NCBI GenBank assembly: GCA_027486835.1
Contig: JAIXOJ010000036.1
Coordinates: forward strand, 48,469 to 112,468
Reading direction: 5' to 3'
Length of the DNA stretch: 64,000 bases
DNA from: Chitinophagaceae bacterium
GTDB taxonomy: Bacteria > Bacteroidota > Bacteroidia > Chitinophagales > Chitinophagaceae
This document shows positions 37,282 to 47,733 of this stretch, one piece after another. The position numbers were made by a program, and so were the translations under genes. The notes beneath the pieces are model-generated. The model did no database searches and was not told the DNA's origin. It was given only the letters and a program-made list of their open reading frames with translations. Within the stretch, counting starts at the first letter, position 1; the number at the start of each line of letters is the position of its first letter.

Positions 37282-38391
37282 ATGAAGAAAGCTCTTATCA
37301 CGGGTATTACGGGCCAAGACGGCTCTTATTTGGCGGAATCGCTGTTAAAAAAGGGGTATGAAGTTCATGGGATTAAACGAAGGAGTTCCTTGTTTAACAC
37401 CGGGCGGATTGACCATTTCTACGAAGATCCCCATATTCCTGATCGCCATTTGGTGTTGCACCATGGTGATTTAACCGACAGTACCAATCTAATCAGAATT
37501 ATCCAAGAGGTACAGCCGGACGAAATTTACAACCTAGCGGCAATGAGCCATGTGCATGTAAGTTTTGAAGAACCAGAATACACCGCAAATGCAGACGGAA
37601 TCGGTACCCTCAGAATTTTGGAAGCCATCCGTTTACTAGGCTTAGTAAAAAAGACAAAAGTTTATCAAGCATCTACCTCAGAATTGTACGGCTTAGTACA
37701 AGCAGTACCACAAAGCGAAACAACCCCATTTTACCCCCGCAGTCCATACGCAGTAGCGAAAATGTATGCTTATTGGATTACCGTAAACTATCGGGAAGCT
37801 TATGGTATGTATGCTTGTAATGGTATCTTGTTTAACCACGAAAGCCCACAAAGAGGTGAAACCTTCGTAACCAGAAAAATTACTAGGGCGGTAGCTAAAA
37901 TTGCTTTGGGTATGCAGGATATCGTTTACCTAGGTAACCTAAATGCCAAGCGCGACTGGGGCCATGCGAAAGATTATGTAGAAGGGATGTACTTGATTTT
38001 ACAACAAGAAACCCCTGAAGATTATGTATTAGCTACTGGTATAACCACAGAAATTAGGGAATTTGTGAAAATGGCTTTTGCCGAAGTAGGTATCGAGCTT
38101 GGCTTTAGAGGCGAAGCAGAAAACGAAGAAGGCTTCATCACTGCCATCAAAGGCGATTACCATTTGTTGATAGGAAAAGTAGTGGTGAAAGTAGATCCTA
38201 GATACTATCGCCCTACAGAAGTAGATTTATTAATTGGTGATCCTACTAAGGCCAATGAAAAGCTAGGCTGGAAACCCACCTACGATTTACCAGCTTTGGT
38301 AAAAGAAATGGTAGCAAGCGATTTGTCGATTTTCAAGAAAGAAAAACACTTGAGAGATCATGGATTTGCACCTAAAAATGAAATGGAATAA
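37282..38391 (+). CDS. gmd: GDP-mannose 4,6-dehydratase
   Basis: This enzyme converts GDP-D-mannose to GDP-4-keto-6-deoxymannose, the first committed step to GDP-L-fucose. The 369-residue extended SDR protein has the NADP-binding [12 protein letters not shown] at residues 8-19 and the [14 protein letters not shown] segment typical of Gmd. It also has [19 protein letters not shown] near 90, a [10 protein letters not shown] catalytic Tyr/Lys motif near 160 and [16 protein letters not shown] near 187. The stop codon overlaps the ATG of fcl by one base. DNA here is visibly richer in GC than the island to the left. Confidence 0.97.
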   Translation: MKKALITGITGQDGSYLAESLLKKGYEVHGIKRRSSLFNTGRIDHFYEDPHIPDRHLVLHHGDLTDSTNLIRIIQEVQPDEIYNLAAMSHVHVSFEEPEYTANADGIGTLRILEAIRLLGLVKKTKVYQASTSELYGLVQAVPQSETTPFYPRSPYAVAKMYAYWITVNYREAYGMYACNGILFNHESPQRGETFVTRKITRAVAKIALGMQDIVYLGNLNAKRDWGHAKDYVEGMYLILQQETPEDYVLATGITTEIREFVKMAFAEVGIELGFRGEAENEEGFITAIKGDYHLLIGKVVVKVDPRYYRPTEVDLLIGDPTKANEKLGWKPTYDLPALVKEMVASDLSIFKKEKHLRDHGFAPKNEME

Positions 38392-39323
38392 TGGAAAAGC
38401 ATTCTAAGATATACATAGCCGGCCATAGAGGTATGGTGGGTAGTGCAATTGAAAGAAGGCTTAGAAAAGACGGATATACCAATATTGTTACCAAAACTTC
38501 TAAAGAATTGGATTTACGGAATCAAGATGCCGTAAACCAATTCTTTGAAAGCGAAAAACCCGATTATGTGTTTTTAGCTGCCGCCAAAGTGGGCGGTATC
38601 GTGGCAAACAATACCTATCGTGCAGATTTTATTTACGAAAACCTGATGATGGAGGCCAATGTTATCCATGCAGCGTATGTAAATAAAGTAACCAAACTGC
38701 TTTTTCTAGGGTCTTCCTGCATTTACCCTAAACTAGCGCCTCAACCGCTAAAAGAAGAATACCTACTTAGTGACTACTTAGAACCGACCAACCAACCTTA
38801 TGCCATTGCAAAAATTGCTGGTATTGAATTGTGTGATGGGTATCGGGCTCAGTATGGATGCAATTTCATTTCGGCCATGCCCACTAATTTGTATGGACCT
38901 AATGATAATTACGACTTACAGAAATCGCATGTTTTACCAGCCATGTTGCGCAAATTCATTACAGCAAAGAAAAACGCTGTGGCTTCGGTAGAATTGTGGG
39001 GTACTGGAACACCCAAAAGGGAGTTCCTTCATGTAGATGATTTAGCAGATGCTTGCTTATTCTTAATGGATTCATACAACGACAAAGGCCTGGTAAACGT
39101 AGGCTGGGGAGAAGATGTAACCATTTTAGAATTGGCACAAATTGTAAAAAAAGTAGTGGGGTATGATGGTGAATTGGTATTTGATACCTCAAAACCCGAC
39201 GGTACACCACGAAAATTAATGGACGTAACCAAGCTAACCAATCTTGGCTGGAAAGCTTCCATTAAGCTGGAAGATGGAATACAATCCGTTTTCAACGACA
39301 TAAAGGATAATGACTGGAACTAA
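38391..39323 (+). CDS. fcl: GDP-L-fucose synthase
   Basis: This bifunctional epimerase/reductase turns the Gmd product into GDP-L-fucose. The 310-residue SDR protein has [16 protein letters not shown] at residues 9-24, [16 protein letters not shown] near 66, [17 protein letters not shown] near 108 and the YAIAKIAG catalytic motif near 138. [17 protein letters not shown] near 166 is a hallmark of Fcl. It is coupled to gmd upstream, and its end overlaps the next glycosyltransferase gene by 14 bp, suggesting that enzyme may use GDP-fucose. Confidence 0.97.
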   Translation: MEKHSKIYIAGHRGMVGSAIERRLRKDGYTNIVTKTSKELDLRNQDAVNQFFESEKPDYVFLAAAKVGGIVANNTYRADFIYENLMMEANVIHAAYVNKVTKLLFLGSSCIYPKLAPQPLKEEYLLSDYLEPTNQPYAIAKIAGIELCDGYRAQYGCNFISAMPTNLYGPNDNYDLQKSHVLPAMLRKFITAKKNAVASVELWGTGTPKREFLHVDDLADACLFLMDSYNDKGLVNVGWGEDVTILELAQIVKKVVGYDGELVFDTSKPDGTPRKLMDVTKLTNLGWKASIKLEDGIQSVFNDIKDNDWN

Positions 39324-40530
39324 AGAATATCCCAAAAAACGGCTTTTAATTTTCTTAAATAGATTAGTGATAGGCGGACCAGCTGTTGATTTAATATCAA
39401 TAGCTGGTTTTTTGCATTATGACTATGACATCCTTTTTATCCACGGCGAAAAAGAAACGCACGAGGTAGAAGCTACCTATCTCTTGAACAATTACCCCCA
39501 CCTACAAGTAAAAAAAATACCTTCTTTGCGCCGCTCGGTCAACCCGTTTTTAGATATTGTGTCACTCTGGGTTATGCTGCGTATCATGTATCAGTTTAAA
39601 CCCCATATCGTACATACGCATGGGGCCAAATCGGGGTTTATTGGCAGGGTAGTAGCATTTTTATGCCGAGTACCCGTGATTGTACACACGTTTCATGGGC
39701 ATGTATTTCATTCTTATTACAGCCCATTCAAGACTAGGTTGATTATACTGTTAGAACGGCTGTTGGCCAAGCTTTCTACCCACATCATCGCACTAAGCCC
39801 CCACCAAAAAGTAGAATTATCCAGCTATTATGGCATTGCGGCGGCAGATAAAATAAGTATTATTCCCCTAGGAATTAATCAAGCATATTTTCAAGAAAAT
39901 ATTGAGGAAAAAAAGGAGCGGTTCAATGCGCTTTTTCCATCTAGCATTGGTGCCATAAAAATTGGGATTATCAGCAGAATTGTACCCATAAAAAACCACC
40001 AACTATTTTTAGATGCGGCTTTGCGGCTGCTCCATCAACCGAAATACCAGCACCTACATTTTTTTATTGTAGGCAATGGCGATATGCGGCCACAGCTAGC
40101 GCAATATGTCCAAGATAATGAAGCCTTGATTGATACAGCAGCGGGGCAAAAATCACCTTCGCATTTCCATTTTACCGATTGGATACAGGATATTGCTATG
40201 GTGCATCATTCTTTGGACATCATCGTACTTACTTCCTTTAACGAGGGAACACCACTATCGCTCATAGAAGCACAATTTTGTGGCAAACCAGTTATTGCTA
40301 CGAATGTGGGTGGGGTGAAAGATGTGGTTGTGGATGGCGAAACAGGCTATCTAATTAACAGTAACGATGTGGACGCATTAGTCCAGAAATTAGCTTTGTT
40401 GGCCGATGATGCTGCACTAAGAAAAATAATTGGGCAAAAAGCGCATCAGTTTACCGAAAAGCACTTTTCTTTACAAGCTCAAGTTGATAGGACAAAATTA
40501 TTTTATAAAACAGCCTTAAATAAGAACTAA
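39310..40530 (+). CDS. Glycosyltransferase family 4
   Basis: This 406-residue GT-B protein has [19 protein letters not shown] near residue 98, [13 protein letters not shown] near 130 and [20 protein letters not shown] in the donor domain. An EX7E motif occurs in [25 protein letters not shown]. The HTHGAKSG and HGHVF motifs are common in transferases of WcaL/PglA-like groups. It is translationally linked to fcl. A fucosyltransferase role is attractive but not shown by the sequence. Confidence 0.9.
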   Translation: MTGTKEYPKKRLLIFLNRLVIGGPAVDLISIAGFLHYDYDILFIHGEKETHEVEATYLLNNYPHLQVKKIPSLRRSVNPFLDIVSLWVMLRIMYQFKPHIVHTHGAKSGFIGRVVAFLCRVPVIVHTFHGHVFHSYYSPFKTRLIILLERLLAKLSTHIIALSPHQKVELSSYYGIAAADKISIIPLGINQAYFQENIEEKKERFNALFPSSIGAIKIGIISRIVPIKNHQLFLDAALRLLHQPKYQHLHFFIVGNGDMRPQLAQYVQDNEALIDTAAGQKSPSHFHFTDWIQDIAMVHHSLDIIVLTSFNEGTPLSLIEAQFCGKPVIATNVGGVKDVVVDGETGYLINSNDVDALVQKLALLADDAALRKIIGQKAHQFTEKHFSLQAQVDRTKLFYKTALNKN

Positions 40531-40540
40531 TTTTTTAACG

Positions 40541-41593
40541 ATGAAGAATGTTTTAATTACTGGTGGCGCTGGGTTTATTGGCAGTCATGTGGTTCGTTTA
40601 TTTGTAAACAAATATCCTGAGTATAAAATTGTCAATTTAGATGCACTAACCTATGCTGGCAATCTAGAGAATTTAAAAGATATTGATCAATCCCCCAACT
40701 ATGCTTTTGAAAAAGTGAATCTACTTGATGTAGCGGCACTAAAGCAAGTTTTCGATACCCATCAAATAACGGATGTGATTCATTTGGCCGCAGAAAGCCA
40801 TGTGGACAGAAGCATTGAAAGCCCGCTCGATTTTGTATATACCAACATTGTAGGCACTGTAAACCTACTAAATGTAGCAAAAGCCAAGTGGGCAGGTGAA
40901 TTAGAGAAGCATTTGTTTTACCACGTATCAACCGACGAAGTATATGGTGCACTAGGTGCAGAAGGATTGTTTACCGAAACCACACCTTACCACCCCAACT
41001 CACCTTATTCTGCAAGTAAGGCAGCATCCGATCATTTTGTAAGGGCTTATGCAGAAACCTACCACATGAAAACAGTCATTTCTAACTGTTCTAATAATTA
41101 TGGGCCGTTTCATTTCCCTGAAAAATTAATCCCACTTTTCATTAACAATATTATTTACAAAAAACCTTTGCCTGTTTATGGCGACGGCCTATACACCCGC
41201 GATTGGCTGTTTGTAAAAGACCATGCAGTAGCTATTGATGTAATTTTTCATTCAGGAAAAGTAGATGACACCTTCAACATTGGTGGATTCAACGAATGGA
41301 AAAACATCGATTTGGTAAAATTGCTTTGCAAATTGATGGATGAAAAGTTGGGCCGCGAAACTGGCGAAAGTGAACAACTGATTACCTACGTAAAAGACCG
41401 TCCAGGTCACGACCGCAGGTACGCCATTGACGCAACCAAGCTAAACCAAGAACTCGGATGGAAACCTTCGGTAACTTTTGAGGAAGGGCTAGCACAAACC
41501 ATCGATTGGTATTTAGAAAATACAGAATGGCTCACCAATGTTACTAGTGGTGCTTATCAGAATTATTACCAATCAATGTATTCAAATAGATAA
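40541..41593 (+). CDS. rfbB: dTDP-glucose 4,6-dehydratase
   Basis: This enzyme converts dTDP-glucose to dTDP-4-keto-6-deoxyglucose. The 350-residue SDR protein has ITGGAGFIGSHVVRLF at residues 5-20, HLAAESHVDRSI near 80 and FYHVSTDEVYGALG near 125. SPYSASKAASDHFVRAY carries the catalytic Tyr and Lys, and NNYGPFHFPEKLIPL near 185 and RDWLFVKDH near 220 complete the RmlB signature. It starts the dTDP-sugar block and is followed five bases later by rfbC. Confidence 0.97.
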   Translation: MKNVLITGGAGFIGSHVVRLFVNKYPEYKIVNLDALTYAGNLENLKDIDQSPNYAFEKVNLLDVAALKQVFDTHQITDVIHLAAESHVDRSIESPLDFVYTNIVGTVNLLNVAKAKWAGELEKHLFYHVSTDEVYGALGAEGLFTETTPYHPNSPYSASKAASDHFVRAYAETYHMKTVISNCSNNYGPFHFPEKLIPLFINNIIYKKPLPVYGDGLYTRDWLFVKDHAVAIDVIFHSGKVDDTFNIGGFNEWKNIDLVKLLCKLMDEKLGRETGESEQLITYVKDRPGHDRRYAIDATKLNQELGWKPSVTFEEGLAQTIDWYLENTEWLTNVTSGAYQNYYQSMYSNR

Positions 41594-41598
41594 TAAGG

Positions 41599-42159
41599 AT
41601 GAGAGTAGAAGAAACCAAATTAGCCGGCTGCTTTATTATATACGACACGGTATTTTCTGATAGCCGTGGTTATTTTTTTGAAAGTTTCAATCAACAGAAG
41701 TTTACATCACTCACTGGTGCAAAGGCTGTTTTTGTGCAAGACAATCAGTCTCGCTCCACCAGAGGGGTACTAAGAGGGTTGCATTTTCAGCAAGGAGAAC
41801 ACGCTCAGGCCAAATTGGTAAGGGTATTAGAAGGCACTGTTTTAGATGTGGCAGTGGACTTACGTAAAGACTCGCCCACCTTCGGCGAATACGTAGCTGT
41901 AGAACTAACCGAAGACAACCACACCCAATTGTATATACCCAGGGGGTTCGGTCATGGCTTCGTGGTATTAAGCCCCACCGCTACTTTCTTTTATAAGTGC
42001 GATAATTTTTATAATAAAGCCAGCGAAGGCGGAATAATTTACAACGACCCCACCATTGGAATCGATTGGAAAATAGACGCTAGTGAAGTTTTGTTGTCAG
42101 ATAAAGACAGTGTGCTGCCTACGTTTAACGAAATAAGCGCTACTGTATATTTTGATTAA
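41599..42159 (+). CDS. rfbC: dTDP-4-dehydrorhamnose 3,5-epimerase
   Basis: This cupin-fold epimerase inverts C3 and C5 of dTDP-4-keto-6-deoxyglucose. The 186-residue length is normal. The signature pieces are DSRGYFFESFNQQKF near residue 20, FVQDNQSRSTRGVLRGLHFQ near 45 (His is the catalytic base), KLVRVLEGTVLDVAVDLRKDSPTFG near 75, and YIPRGFGHGFVVLSPTA near 115. The transcription unit may end here, since 200 bp separate it from rfbA. Confidence 0.96.
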   Translation: MRVEETKLAGCFIIYDTVFSDSRGYFFESFNQQKFTSLTGAKAVFVQDNQSRSTRGVLRGLHFQQGEHAQAKLVRVLEGTVLDVAVDLRKDSPTFGEYVAVELTEDNHTQLYIPRGFGHGFVVLSPTATFFYKCDNFYNKASEGGIIYNDPTIGIDWKIDASEVLLSDKDSVLPTFNEISATVYFD

Positions 42160-42318
42160 GGGGCCTTACACTTCTCGAATGCTTTAAGCTTTCGGAAAGT
42201 TGATGCACGACAGCGTCCCAATTTAAGTATAGTTTATAGTTCCAAATAATAGGTTTGAGCGTTTATTGAAACTAATAATTCTAAGGCTGAATTTTAGTTG
42301 GTAAGCCTTACTAAGAAA

Positions 42319-42360
42319 CTAATCACTAATAACTAACCACTAAAAACTAATAATTTAATA
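42319..42360. repeat. 7-bp tandem array abutting the rfbA start codon
   Basis: Six heptads, CTAATCA, CTAATAA, CTAACCA, CTAAAAA, CTAATAA and TTTAATA, end exactly one base before the ATG of rfbA at 42361. They therefore form its ribosome-entry leader. The upstream 42160-42318 contains no gene. Confidence 0.8.
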
Positions 42361-43218
42361 ATGAAAGGAATCATCCTCGCTGGCGGAAGCGGCACAAGAT
42401 TGTACCCAATTACCAAAGGCATCAGTAAACAAATTATGCCCATTTACGATAAGCCGATGATTTATTATCCCTTATCGGTTTTGATGTTAGCAGGCATTAA
42501 AGAGGTACTCATCATCACAACGCCAGAAGACTCCGCCCAGTTCCAGCGATTATTGGGAGATGGTAAAGAGCTAGGATGCAATTTTCAATATGCAGTGCAA
42601 GAAAAACCCAATGGGCTTGCGCAGGCTTTCGTAATAGGAGAGGAGTTTATTGGAAATGAAAAAGTAGCTTTAGTGTTAGGAGATAACATTTTCTATGGTG
42701 CAGGCTTTAGCAAACTGGTACAATCATTCAACGATGTGTCTGGTGCAGCCATTTTTGCGTATGAAGTGAACGACCCAGAAAGATATGGTGTTGTAGAATT
42801 TGATGATGCATTCAAGGCGCTTTCCATTGAAGAAAAACCATTGAAACCAAAATCAAATTACGCCGTACCAGGACTGTATTTTTATGATAACAACGTAGTA
42901 GAAATTGCCAAAAACATTGCCCCTTCCCCCCGTGGCGAGTATGAAATTACCGATGTAAATAGAGTTTACTTAGAAAAAAATGAGTTACATGTGGGTGTGA
43001 TGAATAGGGGTACCGCTTGGTTAGACACCGGCACCTTTGATTCGCTAGCCGATGCTAGTGAATTTGTTCGTGTAATAGAAAAAAGACAAAGCCAGAAAAT
43101 TGGTTGTATAGAAGAAGTAGCTTATCGCATGGGCTTTATTAACCAAGCGCAATTGCTTGAGCTAGCGAATAGATATGCCAAAAGTGGGTATGGAGAATAT
43201 TTGAGAAAACTAAAATAG
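42361..43218 (+). CDS. rfbA: Glucose-1-phosphate thymidylyltransferase
   Basis: This enzyme makes dTDP-glucose from dTTP and glucose-1-phosphate. The 285-residue protein begins [20 protein letters not shown] with the nucleotide-binding GGSGTRL loop. [24 protein letters not shown] near 21, [11 protein letters not shown] near 105, and [13 protein letters not shown] near 217 match RmlA. It follows rfbB and rfbC, but no dTDP-4-dehydrorhamnose reductase (rfbD) is found in the window. The gene ends with a strong terminator. Confidence 0.97.
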   Translation: MKGIILAGGSGTRLYPITKGISKQIMPIYDKPMIYYPLSVLMLAGIKEVLIITTPEDSAQFQRLLGDGKELGCNFQYAVQEKPNGLAQAFVIGEEFIGNEKVALVLGDNIFYGAGFSKLVQSFNDVSGAAIFAYEVNDPERYGVVEFDDAFKALSIEEKPLKPKSNYAVPGLYFYDNNVVEIAKNIAPSPRGEYEITDVNRVYLEKNELHVGVMNRGTAWLDTGTFDSLADASEFVRVIEKRQSQKIGCIEEVAYRMGFINQAQLLELANRYAKSGYGEYLRKLK

Positions 43219-43242
43219 TTGTTCCGTTTTTGAATAGTAAAT

Positions 43243-43285
43243 GCATAAAAAAAAGCCACCCCAATTCGGGTGGCTTTTTTTATGC
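43243..43285. terminator. Bidirectional intrinsic terminator between rfbA and mgtE
   Basis: A G+C-rich GCCACCC/GGGTGGC stem is extended by eight A and seven T and an outer GCAT/ATGC pair. A- and T-runs on both sides allow function in both directions for the converging rfbA and mgtE. Confidence 0.92.
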
Positions 43286-43345
43286 TTGTAACGTTGATAC
43301 ATTTTCAGCATTGATAAGACGGGTTCAATACGTTTTATATCCAGA

Positions 43346-43373
43346 ACCTAATACTTACAACTTAATACGTAGA
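43346..43373. repeat. 7-bp tandem array at the mgtE stop codon
   Basis: Degenerate heptads ACCTAAT, ACTTACA, ACTTAAT and ACGTAGA end three bases before the reverse-strand stop codon of mgtE (43377-43379). Confidence 0.6.
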
Positions 43374-43376
43374 ACT

Positions 43377-44762
43377 TTAAAGCAAAGTACCTTTCAAAAT
43401 ACTAGCCGCAATAGTGAAGTAAATAATCAATCCAGTTACATCTACCAAGGTAGCTACAAATGGTGCGGAAGAAGTAGCTGGGTCTAGCTTGCACGATTTA
43501 AGCACCATCGGCACCATTGAGCCACTGAGTGTTCCCCAGGTAATAATACCAATTAAGGAGAAAAAAATAGTGGTAGCTAATAGTAACCAATGTTCACCAT
43601 ATTCATACCAATGCAATTCCTCCCAAACAACGATACGCACAAATCCAATACTGCCTAAAATTATGCCCAACGTTAAACCAGATAACACCTCACGCCGCAT
43701 CACAAACCACCAGTCTTTTATCGTTAACTCCTTTAATGCCATTGCCCGAATGATAAGTGTAGCCGCCTGCGACCCACTATTGCCCCCACTAGATATAATC
43801 AATGGAACAAACAAAGCCAACACCACCGCCTTAGAAATCTCCGCATCAAAATAGCCCATAGCTGTAGCCGTAAGCATTTCGCTTAAAAACAAAATAATCA
43901 ACCAACCAGCTCTTTTTTTAATCAAGCCAAAAAAACTAGTGTTAACATAAGGATAGTCAAGCGATTCCAAACCACCAAATTGTTGTATATCCTTTGTAGC
44001 TCTTTGTTCTTCCATGTCTAGCACATCATCCACGGTTAATACACCAAGCAAAAGATGCTCGGCATTGGTAACAGGTAGCACCACGCGGTCATACTCCTTA
44101 AACTTAGCAACAGCATCTTCTTTGCTGTCGGTCATTTTAAGATTAACACACATGCCGTCTAGTATTTCTTCTATCTTCTTAGCAGGATCATTCAGCACGA
44201 ATCGCCTAACTGGAATATCATCCACCAGTTTTCCATTTTTATCTACCACATAAATCACATTTGCAGCCTCGCTATCCTTGTGGTTGTTGCGCAAATGAAC
44301 AATGGCTTCCGCAATAGTTTGTCCAGGTTCAATAGTAGCAAAATCGGTATTAATAAGCCGAGCAATGCTTTTGTCGGGATAGCCCAATAAACTGTGAACG
44401 GCAGCTTTATTTTCTTTGTTTAGAAAATCAGTGTAAGTAGCCAAAGCAACCCCTTTGAGTGCGCTAAAAAATAGCATTCGGTCGTCCGAAGTCAGTTCGT
44501 TTAAGATATGACTTGCCGATTCTTTAGGTAATTTTTTGGCTAGGTAATGCTGTAAAGGAATTTCCAAATAAGGAAACACATTAATCTGCTTACGTTCAGG
44601 CAACGAAGCAAAAGCGTTGAGTGCCACTTCAAAAGGTAGCGACACAAACATGTTGGCTACTTCCGTAGGGTGAATATTTCTTTTGTTTTCACCAAAGCTA
44701 AGCAGGTTGCTAAAGTCACCTGAAAGCAATTTTTTCCTTATTTCCTTGAAATTAATTTGCAT
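43377..44762 (-). CDS. mgtE: MgtE-family magnesium transporter
   Basis: This inner-membrane Mg2+ channel has 461 residues. The order is an N-terminal MgtE_N helical superhelix domain (about 30-130), a CBS pair (about 135-260; LINTDFATIEPGQTIAEAI to VLTVDDVLDM) and then five TM helices from about 285. The pore-region motifs SSGGNSGSQAATLIIRAMA near 330 and PFVATLVDVTGLIIYF near the C-terminus are intact. It is convergent with rfbA and is the first gene of the largely housekeeping half. Confidence 0.95.
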   Translation of the reverse strand: MQINFKEIRKKLLSGDFSNLLSFGENKRNIHPTEVANMFVSLPFEVALNAFASLPERKQINVFPYLEIPLQHYLAKKLPKESASHILNELTSDDRMLFFSALKGVALATYTDFLNKENKAAVHSLLGYPDKSIARLINTDFATIEPGQTIAEAIVHLRNNHKDSEAANVIYVVDKNGKLVDDIPVRRFVLNDPAKKIEEILDGMCVNLKMTDSKEDAVAKFKEYDRVVLPVTNAEHLLLGVLTVDDVLDMEEQRATKDIQQFGGLESLDYPYVNTSFFGLIKKRAGWLIILFLSEMLTATAMGYFDAEISKAVVLALFVPLIISSGGNSGSQAATLIIRAMALKELTIKDWWFVMRREVLSGLTLGIILGSIGFVRIVVWEELHWYEYGEHWLLLATTIFFSLIGIITWGTLSGSMVPMVLKSCKLDPATSSAPFVATLVDVTGLIIYFTIAASILKGTLL

Positions 44763-44981
44763 GAACGATTCATTTAAGGGAATGTATTTTTATGATATTG
44801 CTACAAATTAAAAGTGTTGTAATGGTTTTTCATTTTTTATCATCCACTAACCCCCTTAAATTAACGTGATATACTGAATTATTGGAAGCTTACTTTTGGC
44901 TGAAATCTTCTTTCGAGAGATAAACAAACTGTGCGTCGAAAGAAATTCTCTCTGTTTTAGTACCCCAAAAACCCAATGTAA

Positions 44982-46244
44982 ATGAAATCAGTAAAAATCC
45001 TAGTAGTTGTCACCACCTTAATGATGGTTGTTGGCTTTGGGTGTTCAAAAGCAACAGATGTAGCTGCTACTGCAAGCGGCGTGATTGATAGTACCTTATT
45101 GCCACCCAAAGTGGGGGGTGCAACTACGGATTATAAAGATACCGTAAGTATTTCGGTGGGTGATGTTACCATTTTGTATAGTAAAACATCAGCCTGCTAT
45201 CCAAGTAATGAAATTTTTGCATTTACCGCTATTGCTAAAGACCTGCCTGCCAATACCATCTATCAATGGAACTTTGGCGATGGCCATACTGCAAATGGGG
45301 CTGCAACTGTTGGTAATATCTACCAAGAAACAGGTTATTACACCGTTCAATTAACCATTACTAATGCGGCAAAACAACCCTTAAAAATTATATCGGTGAG
45401 TGTGTATGCCTTGGGCCAGCAAGTGACACCACATGCTTCTTTTTATGCACAAGTTTTTGATGTAAATTATCCTAACAATTATCATTTTAATGCAAACAGC
45501 TCTAACGTACCGCGTAGTAAAATAATCAATTACAATTGGTCGTGGGGAGATTCAAGCAACGAACAAACAGTAAGCCCAGATAACATCCAGCACAATTTTC
45601 CTAAAGTACCTTTTGATAAAACCTATCCTGTGCAATTAGTGGTTACAGCAAAGTCGGGCTGTAAAGACACTACGGTGGTACCAGTTCCCATAAAGGGTGT
45701 TTATTCAGTAACTGGCGGTTTCAATGCCGTTCGCCATGACTCCTGCACTAATGAATATTTCACTTTTACCTCACAGGCAATTGGGATACCCACTGGTGCA
45801 GATATTGCTTGGGATTTTGACGAAGGCACCTTGCTTCAATACGGCAATCCCATCAACCACCAATACACAAACGATGGGACTAAGTCTGTTAAAATGAAGG
45901 TTTTCTACAAAGGAAACCTCATAGGTGAAATTGTTCAGCCGGTTATTATCTATGGACAGAATATTCGCCCTAAAGCCTTGATTCAAAAAAGTAAAACCTC
46001 TATCAGCGCGAATTGGGAGGAGTGGAATTGCTATTCTCAATCCTTTGTTCCTCATGGTGGAATTGTCAATAATTTCTGGGATTTTGGTGATGGACAAATA
46101 GACAATGCCAATAACACCTCTGTTTATCACAAATTCAATAAAGCCAACAATCAAGTAACTTATCCGATAAAATTAATCGTTACAGGAAGCCTAGGGGGCT
46201 GCACAGATACAGCCATTACCTATATAACCATTCCTGCTTTGTGA
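44982..46244 (+). CDS. PKD-domain lipoprotein 1
   Basis: This 420-residue secreted protein has a lipoprotein signal (hydrophobic stretch ending VVGFGC, with Cys about residue 21). Several PKD-like beta-sandwich repeats follow, marked by YQWNFGDGHTA near 98, YNWSWGDS near 185, IAWDFDEG near 270 and NNFWDFGDGQ near 365. PKD repeats usually mediate protein or glycan interactions at the cell surface. It is the first of three tandem paralogues. No T9SS C-terminal domain is visible. Confidence 0.85.
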   Translation: MKSVKILVVVTTLMMVVGFGCSKATDVAATASGVIDSTLLPPKVGGATTDYKDTVSISVGDVTILYSKTSACYPSNEIFAFTAIAKDLPANTIYQWNFGDGHTANGAATVGNIYQETGYYTVQLTITNAAKQPLKIISVSVYALGQQVTPHASFYAQVFDVNYPNNYHFNANSSNVPRSKIINYNWSWGDSSNEQTVSPDNIQHNFPKVPFDKTYPVQLVVTAKSGCKDTTVVPVPIKGVYSVTGGFNAVRHDSCTNEYFTFTSQAIGIPTGADIAWDFDEGTLLQYGNPINHQYTNDGTKSVKMKVFYKGNLIGEIVQPVIIYGQNIRPKALIQKSKTSISANWEEWNCYSQSFVPHGGIVNNFWDFGDGQIDNANNTSVYHKFNKANNQVTYPIKLIVTGSLGGCTDTAITYITIPAL

Positions 46245-46426
46245 TAAATAGTTGATATGTACAAATAGTACCTCCCTAATTTAAATGTATCATAGTCCTA
46301 TTCAATAAGGGTACATTTGTCTGGTTGTATAATAGCTACTGAATAGTGAGCATTTGTAGGTGGGCTTATTCCTGCAACCTACTACAGACAACTTACATCT
46401 TTTTGATTTTTCATTATTATGTTACT

Positions 46427-47692
46427 ATGAAATTATTATCTACCAGTTCTTTTTACCTGCTACTTATAGTAAGTGCATTGGTCGCTTGCAATAAATCGGC
46501 TGATGTTGCTGCAACAACCAATAATAACAACGATACAACTGGTACCACCAAAGTTCCTGTTGTTGGGGGTGTTACTACTGGGTATAAAGACACAGTTACC
46601 TACACTGTAGGTGCCGTAACCATCAAATACAGCCGTACATCGCAATGTTATCCAAGCAACGAAATTTTTGCATTCACGGCCTCTGCTAGCGATGTACCAG
46701 CTAATGCCATCTACAATTGGAGCTTTGGCGATGGTCATACTGCCAGTGGGGGTAAAACAGTAGGCAATATCTATCAAGATGCGGGTTATTATACAGTAAC
46801 CCTAAACATAACCGACACTGCAAAAAAATCGCTGAGTGTAACTACCCTCAATGTTCAAGCTTATGGTCAGCAAGTAACTCCTCACGCTTCCTTTTACGCC
46901 CAAATATTTGACATTAACTATCCCAATAACTACAATTTCAACGCCAATGGTTCCAATGTTCCTCGAGGAAAAATTACCAATTATGCATGGAATTGGGGGG
47001 ATAGTACCTATACCAGTGCCGCCACTCCTGACAATACACCGTATAATTTCCCTCAAGTACCAGCCGATAAAACCTACCCTGTACAGTTAATTGTTACTGC
47101 AAGTTCTGGTTGTAAAGACACGGCAGTAGTACCAGTATCAATAGAGGGAGTGTATAATATTAGTGGCAGTTTCGACATTGAAAGCAAAGACATCTGTACC
47201 AGTGAGTATTTACTCTTTACTTCCAATGCAGTAGGAGTACCTCAGGGTGCAGTCTATTCATGGGATTTTTCGGATGATAGCGGCCCCGCCACTGGCAATC
47301 CCATCAAGCATAGTTTCACCTATCAAAACACCTATCAGGTAAAAATGACCATCAGTCTAAATGGAAAAATTATCTATAAAACAGCCAAAACAGCCAAAGC
47401 TTATGGCCAAAATATTAGACCAAAGGCTTTATTTCTAAAGAATATTTCCTACGAAAATGCCAGTTCGGTTAAATGGGCTTTTTATAGTCAAGCCAACATA
47501 GCACATGGTTATTACACTGGTTATACATGGGATTTGGATAATGGTACTATTGATGATAATTTCAATACCTACATTGATTATACTTATCAAAAGGGTACTG
47601 TTCCTGTTACCAAGACAATTAAGTTTATTGTTACAGGCAATAGCGGTTGTAAAGACACGGCTATTTCTTACATCACCATTCCGGCAAAATAA
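46427..47692 (+). CDS. PKD-domain lipoprotein 2
   Basis: This is a close paralogue of the preceding gene: long stretches such as VTPHASFYAQxFDxNYPNNY and ADKTYPVQLxVTAxSGCKDT are nearly shared. The start at 46427 gives a clean lipoprotein signal (MKLLSTSSFYLLL then VSALVAC, Cys near residue 21). An upstream in-frame ATG at 46346 would bury that signal. PKD motifs are YNWSFGDGHTA, YAWNWGDS, YSWDFSDD and YTWDLDNG. The high similarity implies a recent tandem duplication. Function is unknown. Confidence 0.85.
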   Translation: MKLLSTSSFYLLLIVSALVACNKSADVAATTNNNNDTTGTTKVPVVGGVTTGYKDTVTYTVGAVTIKYSRTSQCYPSNEIFAFTASASDVPANAIYNWSFGDGHTASGGKTVGNIYQDAGYYTVTLNITDTAKKSLSVTTLNVQAYGQQVTPHASFYAQIFDINYPNNYNFNANGSNVPRGKITNYAWNWGDSTYTSAATPDNTPYNFPQVPADKTYPVQLIVTASSGCKDTAVVPVSIEGVYNISGSFDIESKDICTSEYLLFTSNAVGVPQGAVYSWDFSDDSGPATGNPIKHSFTYQNTYQVKMTISLNGKIIYKTAKTAKAYGQNIRPKALFLKNISYENASSVKWAFYSQANIAHGYYTGYTWDLDNGTIDDNFNTYIDYTYQKGTVPVTKTIKFIVTGNSGCKDTAISYITIPAK

Positions 47693-47733
47693 ATTTTCAT
47701 GCTTTCTAGTTTTACCTGTTTAACAGTTATTGA

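Noticed and set aside
43503..44253. Plus-strand open frames within mgtE
   Set aside because: They are antisense shadows of a well-conserved transporter gene.
46346..46426. Upstream ATG for PKD lipoprotein 2
   Set aside because: It would add 27 residues ahead of a clear lipoprotein signal that matches its paralogues.
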